Notes under the pieces: model-generated | What the model saw: only the letters and a program-made list of their open reading frames with translations | What the model was told of the DNA's origin: nothing | Database searches by the model: none | Source of the DNA: Protoeuglena noctilucae | Lineage: Eukaryota > Chlorophyta > Pedinophyceae > Marsupiomonadales > Marsupiomonadaceae | Length of the DNA: 64,000 nucleotides | Assembly: GCA_958009085.1 (NCBI GenBank) | Contig: OY253685.1 | Span: forward strand, 836,695-900,694 | Direction: 5' to 3' | In this document: piece after piece, positions 43,237-52,234 of the stretch | Numbering within the stretch: the first letter of the stretch is position 1 | Layout: each line of letters begins with the position of its first letter | Translations under genes and position numbers: made by a program

Positions 43237-46018
43237 ATGGCGGCTGCCGCGGCCCCTCCCAGCGCACCCGACACGGCCACATCCCTGGGCTCCCCATCCG
43301 CGCCCGCCCGTGACCCTGCCGAGCTCGCCGCAGGCATATGCAGTTACCTGAGCACTCACCCTGGCTTCACAGCGATTCTCAAGCAGCGCTTCTCCGGTGC
43401 GCGGCGCAGGGACGCGGCCCCACCTGCAGCCAGTGTGGCAGCTGGGGCGGGCGGTATGACAGTGCACGCTTCCCATGTCGCGCCCGCAGACTTCCATGTC
43501 CGGGAGGTCTCCGAGTCCGGAGAGGTCGCCCACCTCACTTCCCTGACCGCCCCTACGCACCTGCTCGCGGCCGCGCAGGCGAGGGTGGCACCCTGTGGCG
43601 ACACCTGCCACGCGCCCAATGCCCGATTGTGACGAGAATGGTGCACCTTTTCCTGCCCGCAGGACTCAATACCAAAGCAGGAGCTGACGCTCGAGGAGGC
43701 CCTCGACCGGCTGCGGGAGCTGGCGGGCGAGGATGCCGCGGCGCGTGTTGGGGAGCTGAGCCGCAGCCCAGAGCCCCGGGGACAGGTGGAGCTGAGAGGG
43801 GCGTGGGTGTCGGACAAGGCCGCGCGGTGAGCAGGCGACGAAAGTGTAGGGCTACTGTGTGTTCACGCGCCCTTCCGGCATCGTCACGGCTGGGCCCCAT
43901 ACGCCTCCTGCACCCAGGACGGCCGTGCACCAGCTGCTGAAGAGCGGGGGCGGCCTCGGGGCCCTGGACTCCACGACCGTCTCGGGGGAGCCCGAGCCGC
44001 ACGTCCTCGTGGTCAAGGGCAAGCAGGCCAACCGCAACTTCGCCCGAACAGCGTGGCCTGGGGGCGCCTCCAAGTACACGCGTTTCATGCTGTACAAGGA
44101 GGTGCGCGAGTCAGAGACGCGAGACCCCGCTGGCTCTTTGCCTGTAGTGCACCGATCGTGGGCCGTCTGTGTCTCGCAGAACATGGACACGATGGCGGCG
44201 CTGGCGGTCGTGGCACGCATGGTGTCGCACAACGCCAAGACGTCCCTCTTCGGCATCGCAGGCACCAAGGACAAGCGCGGGTGCACCACGCAGGTGCCTA
44301 CGCACGCGGCTGCATGCGCGTCAACCTCCCTCACCACCCACCCTCGCACCACCCAAGCAGCCACGCCCCGACCCCCGCAGTTTGCCACAGCATACATGGT
44401 GTCGGCCGAGCGCCTCGCCGGCTTCAACGCCCGCCTGCAGGGTATCCGCTTGCAGCCGCTCAACTACGTGGATCGCGCGCTGCCCCTGGGGGCCCTCCGC
44501 GGCAATGCCTTCACGGTGGTGCTGCGGGGCATCGACGGGGCGGGGCGCGACGAGGTGGAGGCGTTGCTGCGGCACCTGCGCGACCACGGCTTCGTCAACT
44601 ACTTCGGCCTGCAGCGCTTCGGCACGGGCGGGGCGCCCACGCATGCCGTGGGGGCCGCATGCCTGCGTGGGGACTGGGCCAAGGCGAGCACAGGGGGCAG
44701 ATGGGCGCGATGGGCAGGGGCAGGTGCGGTGCCTGGCCTGCTGAGCCCGATCTTATTAGCAGGTCCCGCTGCCCTTTCTCTCTCCAGGCCATCGAGCTGG
44801 TGATGCAGCCGGGCGAGGGTGCCCAGGACCGCGTCCGAGAGGCCAAGGAGGCGTTCCTCGCGACGGCCGACGCCAACGAGGCACTGCAACGGCTGCCCCG
44901 GTCGTGCGTGGGCGAGCGCGCCCTCATGACTGCCCTGGCCCGCAACCCCCGTGGCCCCGCGGACGCCCTCATGGCCATTCCCCGTCAGTTGCGCACCATG
45001 TACGTCAACGCCTTCCAGAGCTACCTGTGGAACTGCGCCGCCACGCACCGGGTCGACTGCATCGGATGGCAGACGCCCGTGGCGGGGGACCTGGTGCGGG
45101 ACGTGGGGGCACGCGAGGGGCGCATGGTGGTTGGTTGTGCTGGACCGAAACCGAGTTTGTCTGGCGTCCCACGCAGGTGCTGCTGCCTGCGGAGGGGACG
45201 GGCGACGAGGGCCCCCTGGGGGACGAGGGTGGCGGGGAGGGGGAGGAGGGGGCGTTGCATGCGGAAGGGGGCGACGAGGGGGGCGATGCCGAGGTGGCGG
45301 GGGTGGAGCGGCACCGGGGCTTGGGTGAGGGGCCTGGGTGCCTCACGAGCGGGGGGCCCGTTGTACGCACCCGCGGATGCGCTCACGATGTCATATCGCT
45401 GCCACACCCACCGCATCCCCCAGGTCGCGTGCACGTGTTGTCGGCGGAGGAGGCGGCCTCGGGGCGCTTCTCCGCCTACGACGTGGTGCTGCCCCTGGTG
45501 GGCAGCGACACGGTCTTCCCCGCCCACGGCGCCGCGGACGTCATGCGGCAGGCGGCCAGGGACATGGGGGTGGACCTGGACGTGCCCGCGCCCCACCGTG
45601 TGGCGCCCTTCACGCTGGCCGCGTACCCGGGGGGGTACCGCAGGCTCCTCGCTCGGTGACTGTCGCGAGAGTCCACGGTTTGGCGTGTCCGAATGCTGTG
45701 CTGCGCGGCTGAGTGCTGGCCTGTCGACCCTCCCGCGTCCGCAGCCCCTCAGACCTGGAGTGGAGCTTCCACAGCTACGACAGCCCGACGCAGGACCTGG
45801 TGGAGAGCGACCTGGTACGGCTGGAGCGGGAGCAGGGGCGGGGCAAGCGCAAGCGAGAGGGGGAGGGGCAGGAGGGGGCGGCAGCGTCCGAGGCCGCAGC
45901 GCGGTTGGCGGCCGTGATTCGCTTCGAGCTGCCCTCCAGCTGCTACGCGACGATGCTGGTGCGGGAGCTGTGCAAGCAGGGCACCAGCCTGCGCGCACAG
46001 ATGGCGCTAAACGCTTGA
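43237..46018 (+). CDS. PUS7: Pseudouridine synthase PUS7 (TruD family)
   Basis: Converts uridine to pseudouridine in tRNA and other RNAs. Ten exons (43237-43396, 43490-43578, 43663-43826, 43918-44101, 44180-44293, 44381-44683, 44788-45126, 45177-45324, 45424-45655, 45745-46018) give 668 residues. TruD landmarks: DFHVREVSESG (strand 1), LVVKGKQANRNFARTAWPGG, FGIAGTKDKRGCTTQ with the catalytic aspartate of G-T-K-D, GNAFTVVLRGID, FVNYFGLQRFG, MYVNAFQSYLWN, and the C-terminal FELPSSCYATMLVRELCK. The exon 45177-45324 is almost wholly Gly/Glu/Asp (GTGDEGPLGDEGGGEGEEG) and is a disordered insertion. Two introns have GC donors: at 43579 (CAG|GCGAGG) and 44684 (AAG|GCGAGC). The start is the second in-frame ATG (MAAAAAPPS); one at 43150 is possible. 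Family call is firm. Confidence 0.92.
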
Positions 46019-46178
46019 TTGAAGAAGCGGCGGGCGTCGCTGGCAACGTGGGCTGGCAAGTGAGCAACGCTGGCACGACCTTCTCCGCGTCTCGGAAATG
46101 GTCTACCAAAGCACTGTTACGCGATATTTGCCAGCACCGCGTACGAGTAGCGCTCTTAGCGAAATCGGGACCTCCAGC

Positions 46179-46794
46179 ATGCGGGCCATCACGCTCCTCG
46201 CGCTCGCCGTCCTGGGCGGTGCGCAGCTCATCGCCGCCGCGGGGATGTACTCAGGTGAACGTCTGTTGTGCACATCGATGGCTTCCGACCTTCAATCAAG
46301 CGCATTTGGGCGCGTTGGCTCGGCACTCTCGGGACGCCCTAGCTCGTCGATGGAGCGGCGGGAAGCGCACTGCCGGCCAGAAACAGTCGTGGAAATCAGA
46401 GTGATTTCAGCAGCGATGCAGGGGTCAGCCTTCTGTGCGGCAGTGGTGGAGACGAGTCGATCGTGCCGCGCGCAGGCCTGTCCGTCGACCCGAAGGGCCC
46501 CTGGGCTGGGCGCCAGGCGCTGGCTACCACCGTTAGCCCCCAGCACGGGGCAGGGGGCCCGGCGACTCTGGGAGGGGTCAAGCCCACATGCGATTGCCGG
46601 GACTGCAACGCTTGCTTCAAGTGCGTCAACTGCACGAACTGCACCCTGTGCCACAGCGGCAACCAGGCAAGAGATTGCAGTGAGAGGGACATGGACTCCC
46701 TCATGCAGGCAGGCAGAGGAGAAGGCATGAGGCAGCTCCGCCCTGCCCTCTGCAGAACGAGCAGGTCCAGAACTCGCAAAAGTCCGGGCAGTGA
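46179..46794 (+). CDS. Small secreted protein with a C-x-x-C array (novel)
   Basis: Exons 46179-46254, 46476-46666 and 46756-46794 join in frame to 101 residues. The N-terminus MRAITLLALAVLGGAQLIAA is a clear signal peptide. The mature part begins GLSVDPKGPWAGRQ and has a Gly/Ala/Thr stretch. It then holds eight cysteines in 21 residues: C-D-C, then six successive C-x-x-C steps (CRDCNACFKCVNCTNCTLC). It ends NEQVQNSQKSGQ. I recognise no family. A secreted metal-binding (metallothionein-like) or disulphide-ladder peptide is possible, but that is inference. The second intron has a GC donor (CAG|GCAAGA, 46667). It sits 160 bp after PUS7 on the same strand and is tail-to-tail with a second secreted gene of the same exon-1 size and phase. 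Exon 3 (13 codons) is the least certain part. Confidence 0.65.
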
Positions 46795-46940
46795 GCAGCC
46801 ATCTGCAGCAAGCAGCGAAGGCGCCCGCTGCGCCTGAGCCTTTACCTCCCAGTCTGGCTGCGGGAGGGGGTTGAGGGTAGAATCGTTCAGCTCACGAATG
46901 GCTAGGTGGACGGTACAACACATGCCCATGCAAAGCTGCC

Positions 46941-47367
46941 TCACTTGACCTGCGTCACGCCGCTGCTGCCGGAGCTGGTGTTGACCGAGGTGGACTGACC
47001 CGTCTTCTGGACCTGAGTCGCATTGGGTTGGGTGTTGACTTGCGTTGTCGGCGTCGTCGGCGGCTTGGACGTCTTGCGCAAATCCCGGCTGTGGGACCAG
47101 GGGCCGAGGCCCAGCGACCCGTCTCCCACCACAGCGCCTGCAAACGATGTGGAGACAGGCAGCCAAGTTTACAAATTGCCTTAGAAGTCGCGGTCCACAT
47201 CGGAAGCCCCGGCACTCCGTCGCCAACGCGTGCGCGCGCCGGCTGCTGAGCACGAGGGGTGTCATTGATTGAATCAAGAAGGTTGGCTCGCCTGGGAGGG
47301 CCATCGCGGTCGCCATGCTGACCAGGACCGCGAGGACAGCGAGAACGAGAGCGCTTCGGGTCGTCAT
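46941..47367 (-). CDS. Small secreted Thr/Ser/Gln-rich protein
   Basis: Exons 47367-47292 and 47137-46941 give 90 residues. A signal peptide is seen, MTTRSALVLAVLAVLVSMAT, ending near MALPG. The mature part has LGLGPWSHSRDLRK, then a low-complexity tail rich in Thr, Ser, Gln, Asn and Val (PPTTPTTQVNTQPNATQVQ) with candidate O-glycosylation and N-glycosylation (NAT) sites. There are no cysteines in the mature chain. Exon 1 is 76 nt and phase 1, exactly as in the convergent Cys-rich neighbour, and both mature chains carry GPW soon after the junction, which suggests a diverged pair. The intron donor is GC (CCAG|GCGAGC, 47291). Without splicing the frame still runs on for some 27 codons, so a one-exon variant is possible. 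Function unknown; a cell-wall or extracellular-matrix role is only a guess. Confidence 0.6.
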
Positions 47368-47545
47368 TGCTTCCGTGTCTTGTTCTTATGGGGCCTGCAA
47401 CACCGATGTGGCCAGGAGCTGGCGCGGGGTCGCAAGAAGCGGCGGGCAGACCCCACGCATGTCAGGGCACGCACGCATGGCCGGCCGGCGCACACAGATC
47501 GTATCCGCGATGATTGACACAACGAGTTCAGCATCGTTCAACCCC

Positions 47546-48033
47546 TCATCGACGCGAGGTCAAAGCATGGGCAGTCAGGTCCTCAATGGTCACGTAGCGC
47601 AGGGCGGCCTCGCTGGTCGCCTCAAGGAGGACGGGCGGGGCGACCCCAGCCACTCGCGCCTCCTCCCAGCGCGACGCGCAAAGGCACCACCGGTCGCCCG
47701 CCCGAAGGCCCGGGAAGTTATACTCCGGCCGCGGCGTCATGAGGTCGTTGCCCCGGCTGCGCGAGTACTCGAGGAACTCCTGCGTCACTTGGGCGCAGAC
47801 CACGTGCCGGCCCGTGTCCGAGGGGCCCGTCTTGCAGCAGCCGTCCCTGCATTCGCAACAGCACGCGATGTGAGGCTCCGCCCCTCCCACAATGCGAAAT
47901 CCATCTCACCCAGGCAGTGCGCAGCACGGGGGCCATCGAGGCGCCTGTCCTGACCCTATACTTACCGGTAAAAGCCCGTGAGAGGGTCCATGGAGCAAGG
48001 CTTGAGCTCCGTGCCGAGTACATTCTTCAGCAT
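47546..48033 (-). CDS. DUF2237 family protein
   Basis: Small protein of a widespread bacterial and algal/plant family of unknown biochemical function. Exons 48033-47966 and 47846-47546 give 122 residues, close to the bacterial length. Family motifs are nearly complete: LKPCSMDPLTGFYRDGCCKT, HVVCAQVTQEFLEYSRSRGN, PRPEYNFPGLRAGDRWCLCA, RWEEARVAGVAPPVLLEAT and the C-terminal YVTIEDLTAHAL. The conserved cysteines (C-S, D-G-C-C, V-C, W-C-L-C) suggest metal binding or redox chemistry, which is inference. The start is the ATG before LKNVLG. The frame stays open upstream without another ATG back to an acceptor-like site near 48120, so a first exon with a targeting peptide could exist. Confidence 0.85.
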
Positions 48034-48546
48034 TGCGTCCCCCTGCGGAAAGCCCCGTCCCGCGCAGACCGCAACGCTCCGAGCCGGCACAAACAGCAGC
48101 GGAAGAGCTAAGACGTGGACCTGAGAGCGAGGCGGGCGTTAGGAACGGTCGCGCGGCCCGTGGCGAAGGCTTGTGGCGAAGACCCACCGCCGAGATGAAA
48201 TCTGGTTAGCGGAGGCCTCATCCGTGCAGTCCTGCTCAGCAAGTCACCAGCGCACTGCCCAGGCCCCTGCGACGACCCGCGCACGCCCCAGCGCCCCGTC
48301 CCAGGGAAACTGCCATAGGCGCAGTGACGGTCCCGCCACAAACGCCGCTGTCGTCACTGCAGCGAGGCAGTTGCACGTCAAAGCTGCGCGTTGACCAGGG
48401 TGCTGATGCGGGCGCGCGCGTCGTGTGAGAAAGCGAGGGGCAGCGCCAGTGAGACACGTCAGAAGGCCGCCTTCAGAGCCCGCAGGCGACGCTGCACCCC
48501 ACGAGACATATCTTGGAAAGCGGTGTACGTCAACAGCATCGCGTCG
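48034..48546. other. Divergent upstream region of DUF2237 and amidohydrolase genes
   Basis: About 510 bases between divergent starts. The minus-strand stretch around 48108-48220 is Arg/Ser/Ala-rich when translated and could hold an upstream targeting exon for the DUF2237 gene. Otherwise nothing recognisable. Confidence 0.4.
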
Positions 48547-50484
48547 ATGGACCGGGCGACGCAGCACCGGGACCTGCACACGCTGCTCACGCAGTTGCGC
48601 CGCGAGCGCGCTCTCCAGGGCGACCTCGGGGGCGCCAGTGACGTCCGGCTGGCTCTCCTGCACTGCAAGGTGCTGAGCACGCGGGTGCTCGCGTACCTCC
48701 CCGGTTTGTGGACCGTCGTGGTCAACGCGTCGGCGGGCACGGTCGAGCGGCTGGTGCAGGCGGCCGCATGGGGCGAAGGCGCAGCCCCCCGCGGCGCGGC
48801 GGTCGACTGCTCCGGCCTCGTGCTTATGCCGGGTCTCTGCGATGCCCACGTCCACGTCACAGGTGACCTGACGCCGGGCAGGGACGGGCCGCGCCCGTCC
48901 GTGCTTGCCTCGATCCCGCCACTCCTCACGTGCCCCACCCGCAGCCTGCGCAGCCGACCCCGCGGACCTCACGCGTCTGCCAGAGTCCCTCGTGGCCGTG
49001 CGCGCCGCCGCGACCCTCGAGTCCATGGCTGAGCGCGGGTTCACGACTGTGAGGGACTGCGGGGGTGCCGACCACGGCCTGGCCCAGGTGCGCTGACCTT
49101 GATCTGCTGCCGCCGCGCAGTGCTTTTCGCAGCTGATCACCTTCCCTGTCTGCGCTGCTTCTCTTAGCTGGATGACACCCACAAGCATGCGCCCATGCAG
49201 GCCGTGGAGGAGGGCCTAGTGCTGGGCCCACGTCTGCTCTTCACGGGCCACGCCCTCAGCCAGACGGGCGGGCAAGGGGATTTCCGCGGGCGGGGCGACG
49301 AGTGCCTGGCATGCGGGGCAGCGCTGCGGGGCATCGGGCGGGTGTGCGACGGGGACGCGGAGGTGCGGAGGGCGGCCAGGTGAGGGCGTGTGTGAGGCGG
49401 CCACCTGCGACGAATGCGGGTGAGGCGCCAGGTGCATAGCGAGGTGCACAGCGAGCTGCTGGGACCGGCTACCGCAGGGATGAGCTGCGCAAGGGCGCCC
49501 ACTGCATCCAAGTCATGGCGTCGGGGGGCGCCTCGTCCCCCCCGGACGCTTCGAGCGTGCAATTCAGCGCGGGGGAGCTGCGTGCGGTTGTGGAGGAGGC
49601 CGAGGCTGCTGGCACGTACGTCTGCGCCCACGCCTACACGGCGCGGGCGGCAGCGCGGGCGGTGCGCGAGGGCGCGCGGTGCATCGAGCACGGCACCTAC
49701 GCCCACCGGGGCGAGGGGTCGGAAGACGCGCTGGGTCTCCTAACCCTCCGCGGCGGGTTCCTGGTCCCCACGAACGTGGCGCACCATGCCACCCGCATGG
49801 CGGGCACAGGGCCCGGCATGCCCTCCGCGCCTGGGGAGCTGGAGGAGGCAGGGGCCGAGTGCATGAGGCAGGCGCATGCCAGGGGTGTGCGCATGGCATT
49901 CGGCACTGGTGAGCCCGTCACAGAGGCGTGAGGCAGTGGCAGGCGGTGGCAGCCCGCCATCTGGTCGTGCACCATGTTGGCCCCTCCCCCCACCCAGACC
50001 TCCTGGGCTCCCTCCACGCGTGGCAGAGCACGGAATTCGAGATCCGGGCCAAAGTGCTGCCGTCCCCATCGGTGGTTCGATCCGCGACGGGTGACCAGGG
50101 GCCGAGCGCTGGGATGGGTGGCGTAGAGCTCAGGACCCAAACGCTTGTTAGCCTTGGGATGCCCGGCCGCGCCCGCAGCCACGTGCGCGGAGCTTTTCAT
50201 GGAGAGCGACCGGCGCGGGTACGTGGAGGAGGGTTACGTCGCAGGTGCGTCGGGCATGGGGCGGCATGCCTGTCAATCTGGCCGCAGCGGGTGCATGGGT
50301 CCGCAGCCGCGGCCGCCCGACCGCAGACCTCATCCTCGTGTCCGGGGACCCCCTGGCGGACGCCGCCACGCTGGCCGAGCCTGCCAACGTCGTCGCTGTC
50401 ATCAAGGGCGGGGGGTTCGTGGTGACGCGGGGGACCGGCATGGCAGCCGCGGCAGAGGAGATGCTGGCGCTGCTCGCCGAGTGA
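48547..50484 (+). CDS. Metal-dependent amidohydrolase (imidazolonepropionase/prolidase-like)
   Basis: TIM-barrel hydrolase of cyclic amides or dipeptides; the substrate is not readable. Exons 48547-48862, 48945-49087, 49168-49379, 49478-49908, 49998-50090, 50179-50244 and 50288-50484 give 485 residues with GT-AG introns. Metal-site motifs: LVLMPGLCDAHVHV (H-x-H), YVCAHAYTARAA, and RCIEHGTYAH for the next histidine. The conserved aspartate is restored by the splice at 49908/49998, giving MAFGTDLLGSLHAWQSTEFE. The arginine of VLPSPSVVRSAT and the closing beta-sandwich PTADLILVSGDPL are family-typical. MASGGASSPPD matches the strand 4 segment of Xaa-Pro dipeptidase-like members. The start is the ATG at MDRATQHRDL; the frame is open for 52 codons before it. 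The 3' end faces eS10 across 109 bp. Confidence 0.85.
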
Positions 50485-50593
50485 AGGAAAGCGGGTGTCG
50501 GGCACTGCCATAGCCAAGTCAGTCAAACAGCGACCCTTCAACACGGCCGCCGCTGCCTCCTCAGCCACGCAGCCAGCGCCGCTCGCTGATCCC

Positions 50594-51385
50594 TCAGCCC
50601 TGCTTGCTCCCGAACGTCGGCCGGAAGTCGGCGGGCGCGCCGGCCTTGTCCGCGGGCTTGTCGCCGCCGGGGCCGTCCCCGCGGGGCCTGCGGCGAGCAG
50701 AGCGGCGGGGGGCAGACTGAGGGCGGGCTGAGGGCGCCGGGCTGAGGACGCGCCGGTGAAGGGCGTTGCCGCGGCGGCATCGCGTGTCCCGGCGTTGTAG
50801 ATGGGGCGTTCCACAGGGCAGGACGCGCCCCATGCTGAACGGCGGGCTGGCTCTCGGCTGCTGAAAAGGCCACGCACGCGCACTGCTGGCGCCCCGTGGA
50901 GAGTAGAGCAGCCGTGGGGGGCCGCCCCGCCGCGGCACTCGCCTGTAGCCGCCGCGGTCGTCCCGGGGGCCGCGGTCGCCACGGGGGCCGCGGTCATCGC
51001 GGGGGCCCCGGTCGCCACGCGGGCCACGGTCGTCGCGCGGGCCGCGGTCGCCGCGGGGCGGCATCTTCTCGAAGGTGCGGTTGGTCTTCATGAGCGTCTG
51101 CGGCACCACGTCCTCCGGGATGTTGAGGTACTCGCGCAGGTAGGCGATGCCCTTGTCCGTGAGGAACCAGTAGTAGTGGCGCCAGGCGAAGCGCTCCGTC
51201 ACGTACTCCTTGGACTTGAAGGACTGCATCATCTTGATGACGTGGAGGTTGGGCACGAAGTCGTCCTCGCCCTCCCCGATCTTGATCTCCGGGTGCTTGA
51301 CCCCGAAGTCCTTCAGCGCGTAGCACACGCCCTCGGCGAAGAGGAACCTGTACACGGCCTGGCGGTTCTTCTTGGGCACGAGCAT
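50594..51385 (-). CDS. RPS10: 40S ribosomal protein eS10
   Basis: Small-subunit cytosolic ribosomal protein. Exons 51385-50943 and 50687-50594 give 178 residues. The winged-helix domain is almost fully conserved ([54 protein letters not shown]). The tail is an Arg/Gly/Asp repeat ([12 protein letters not shown] units) as in plant eS10. The coding intron has a GC donor (TACAG|GCGAGT, 50942) and resumes at [10 protein letters not shown], ending [11 protein letters not shown] 5' untranslated intron (about 51398-51476) is likely because a good donor and acceptor flank the start. Convergent with the amidohydrolase gene. Confidence 0.95.
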   Translation of the reverse strand: MLVPKKNRQAVYRFLFAEGVCYALKDFGVKHPEIKIGEGEDDFVPNLHVIKMMQSFKSKEYVTERFAWRHYYWFLTDKGIAYLREYLNIPEDVVPQTLMKTNRTFEKMPPRGDRGPRDDRGPRGDRGPRDDRGPRGDRGPRDDRGGYRRVPRRGGPPRLLYSPRGASSARAWPFQQPRASPPFSMGRVLPCGTPHLQRRDTRCRRGNALHRRVLSPAPSARPQSAPRRSARRRPRGDGPGGDKPADKAGAPADFRPTFGSKQG

Positions 51386-52234
51386 GGCGGGCGACCTGCG
51401 GGGCGCGGGAGGGCGCGGAGGCTCGCCTGCAGCGCGCGGCGGCCGGCTGCAGGCGCGCTCAGGAGCAGGCCTCACCTGCTGCCTCCGGCGCCGGGTGGCG
51501 GGGTAGCGTTGAAGGAGTTGGTTGCTGTATCCGCGTCGACACGAGGTCGACTCGACTCCCCTGGGATCTGCGGAGGATGAAAAGAGAGCCCGCTCGTCGC
51601 TGCATCAACGCGAGCAAGGGACTGATAGCAGCGCAGGAAAAGGCGCGAAGAGAACGGTGCGCCACGCGGGGACGGCGACGGGGCTCGGAGCGGTCGGGGA
51701 AAGGAGGCGGCCCGGAAAACCCGCCATCTCGCCGAGCGCGGAGGCGCGAGATGCCCCGCGCGCGCGAAAGAAAGCAAGCCCTATGCGAAAAATGCTAAGC
51801 GCAGGGACGCAGCGCGCGAGGATCGGAGAAACGGCGAGCTGACTCGCAGGCCGAGCTGTGGGCCAAGCAGCAAGCGGCAGGGCAAGGCTGGTCTTATCAA
51901 CGTGTCGAACGTGCCTCGGCGGTGCGGGGCCGGCGGCATGCCAGCCACACCGGGCGGCGAGCGGAGCGCAGAGGCCACGCCGCAGCAGGAGCTCCTCACC
52001 TGTACGTCCCAAAAGATTATGGCTGGGAAAGGGAGGGAGACGGGCCAGCGCGCCTCTGTTGGCTGGAAGCCGGCCTTCTGGCGCCAGAATAATGTGCCTG
52101 TTTCGTGTGTGGCGTCCGGAGACCGGATCTGGGTCTTCTGAGCTCCGTTTGGTTGCCTGTACCTTCCATTCCACTGCCGCCGCGCGGTGGTGAGCCCTGA
52201 TCCCTGCGGCATCCGCCAACGAGCATTGAAGCAC
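51386..52234. other. Divergent region between eS10 and the TPR gene
   Basis: About 850 bases. It holds the probable eS10 5' leader intron and, on the other side, perhaps an upstream non-coding exon of the TPR gene (a donor-like GTGAGC lies at about 52190). No domain-bearing frame is seen. Confidence 0.45.
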
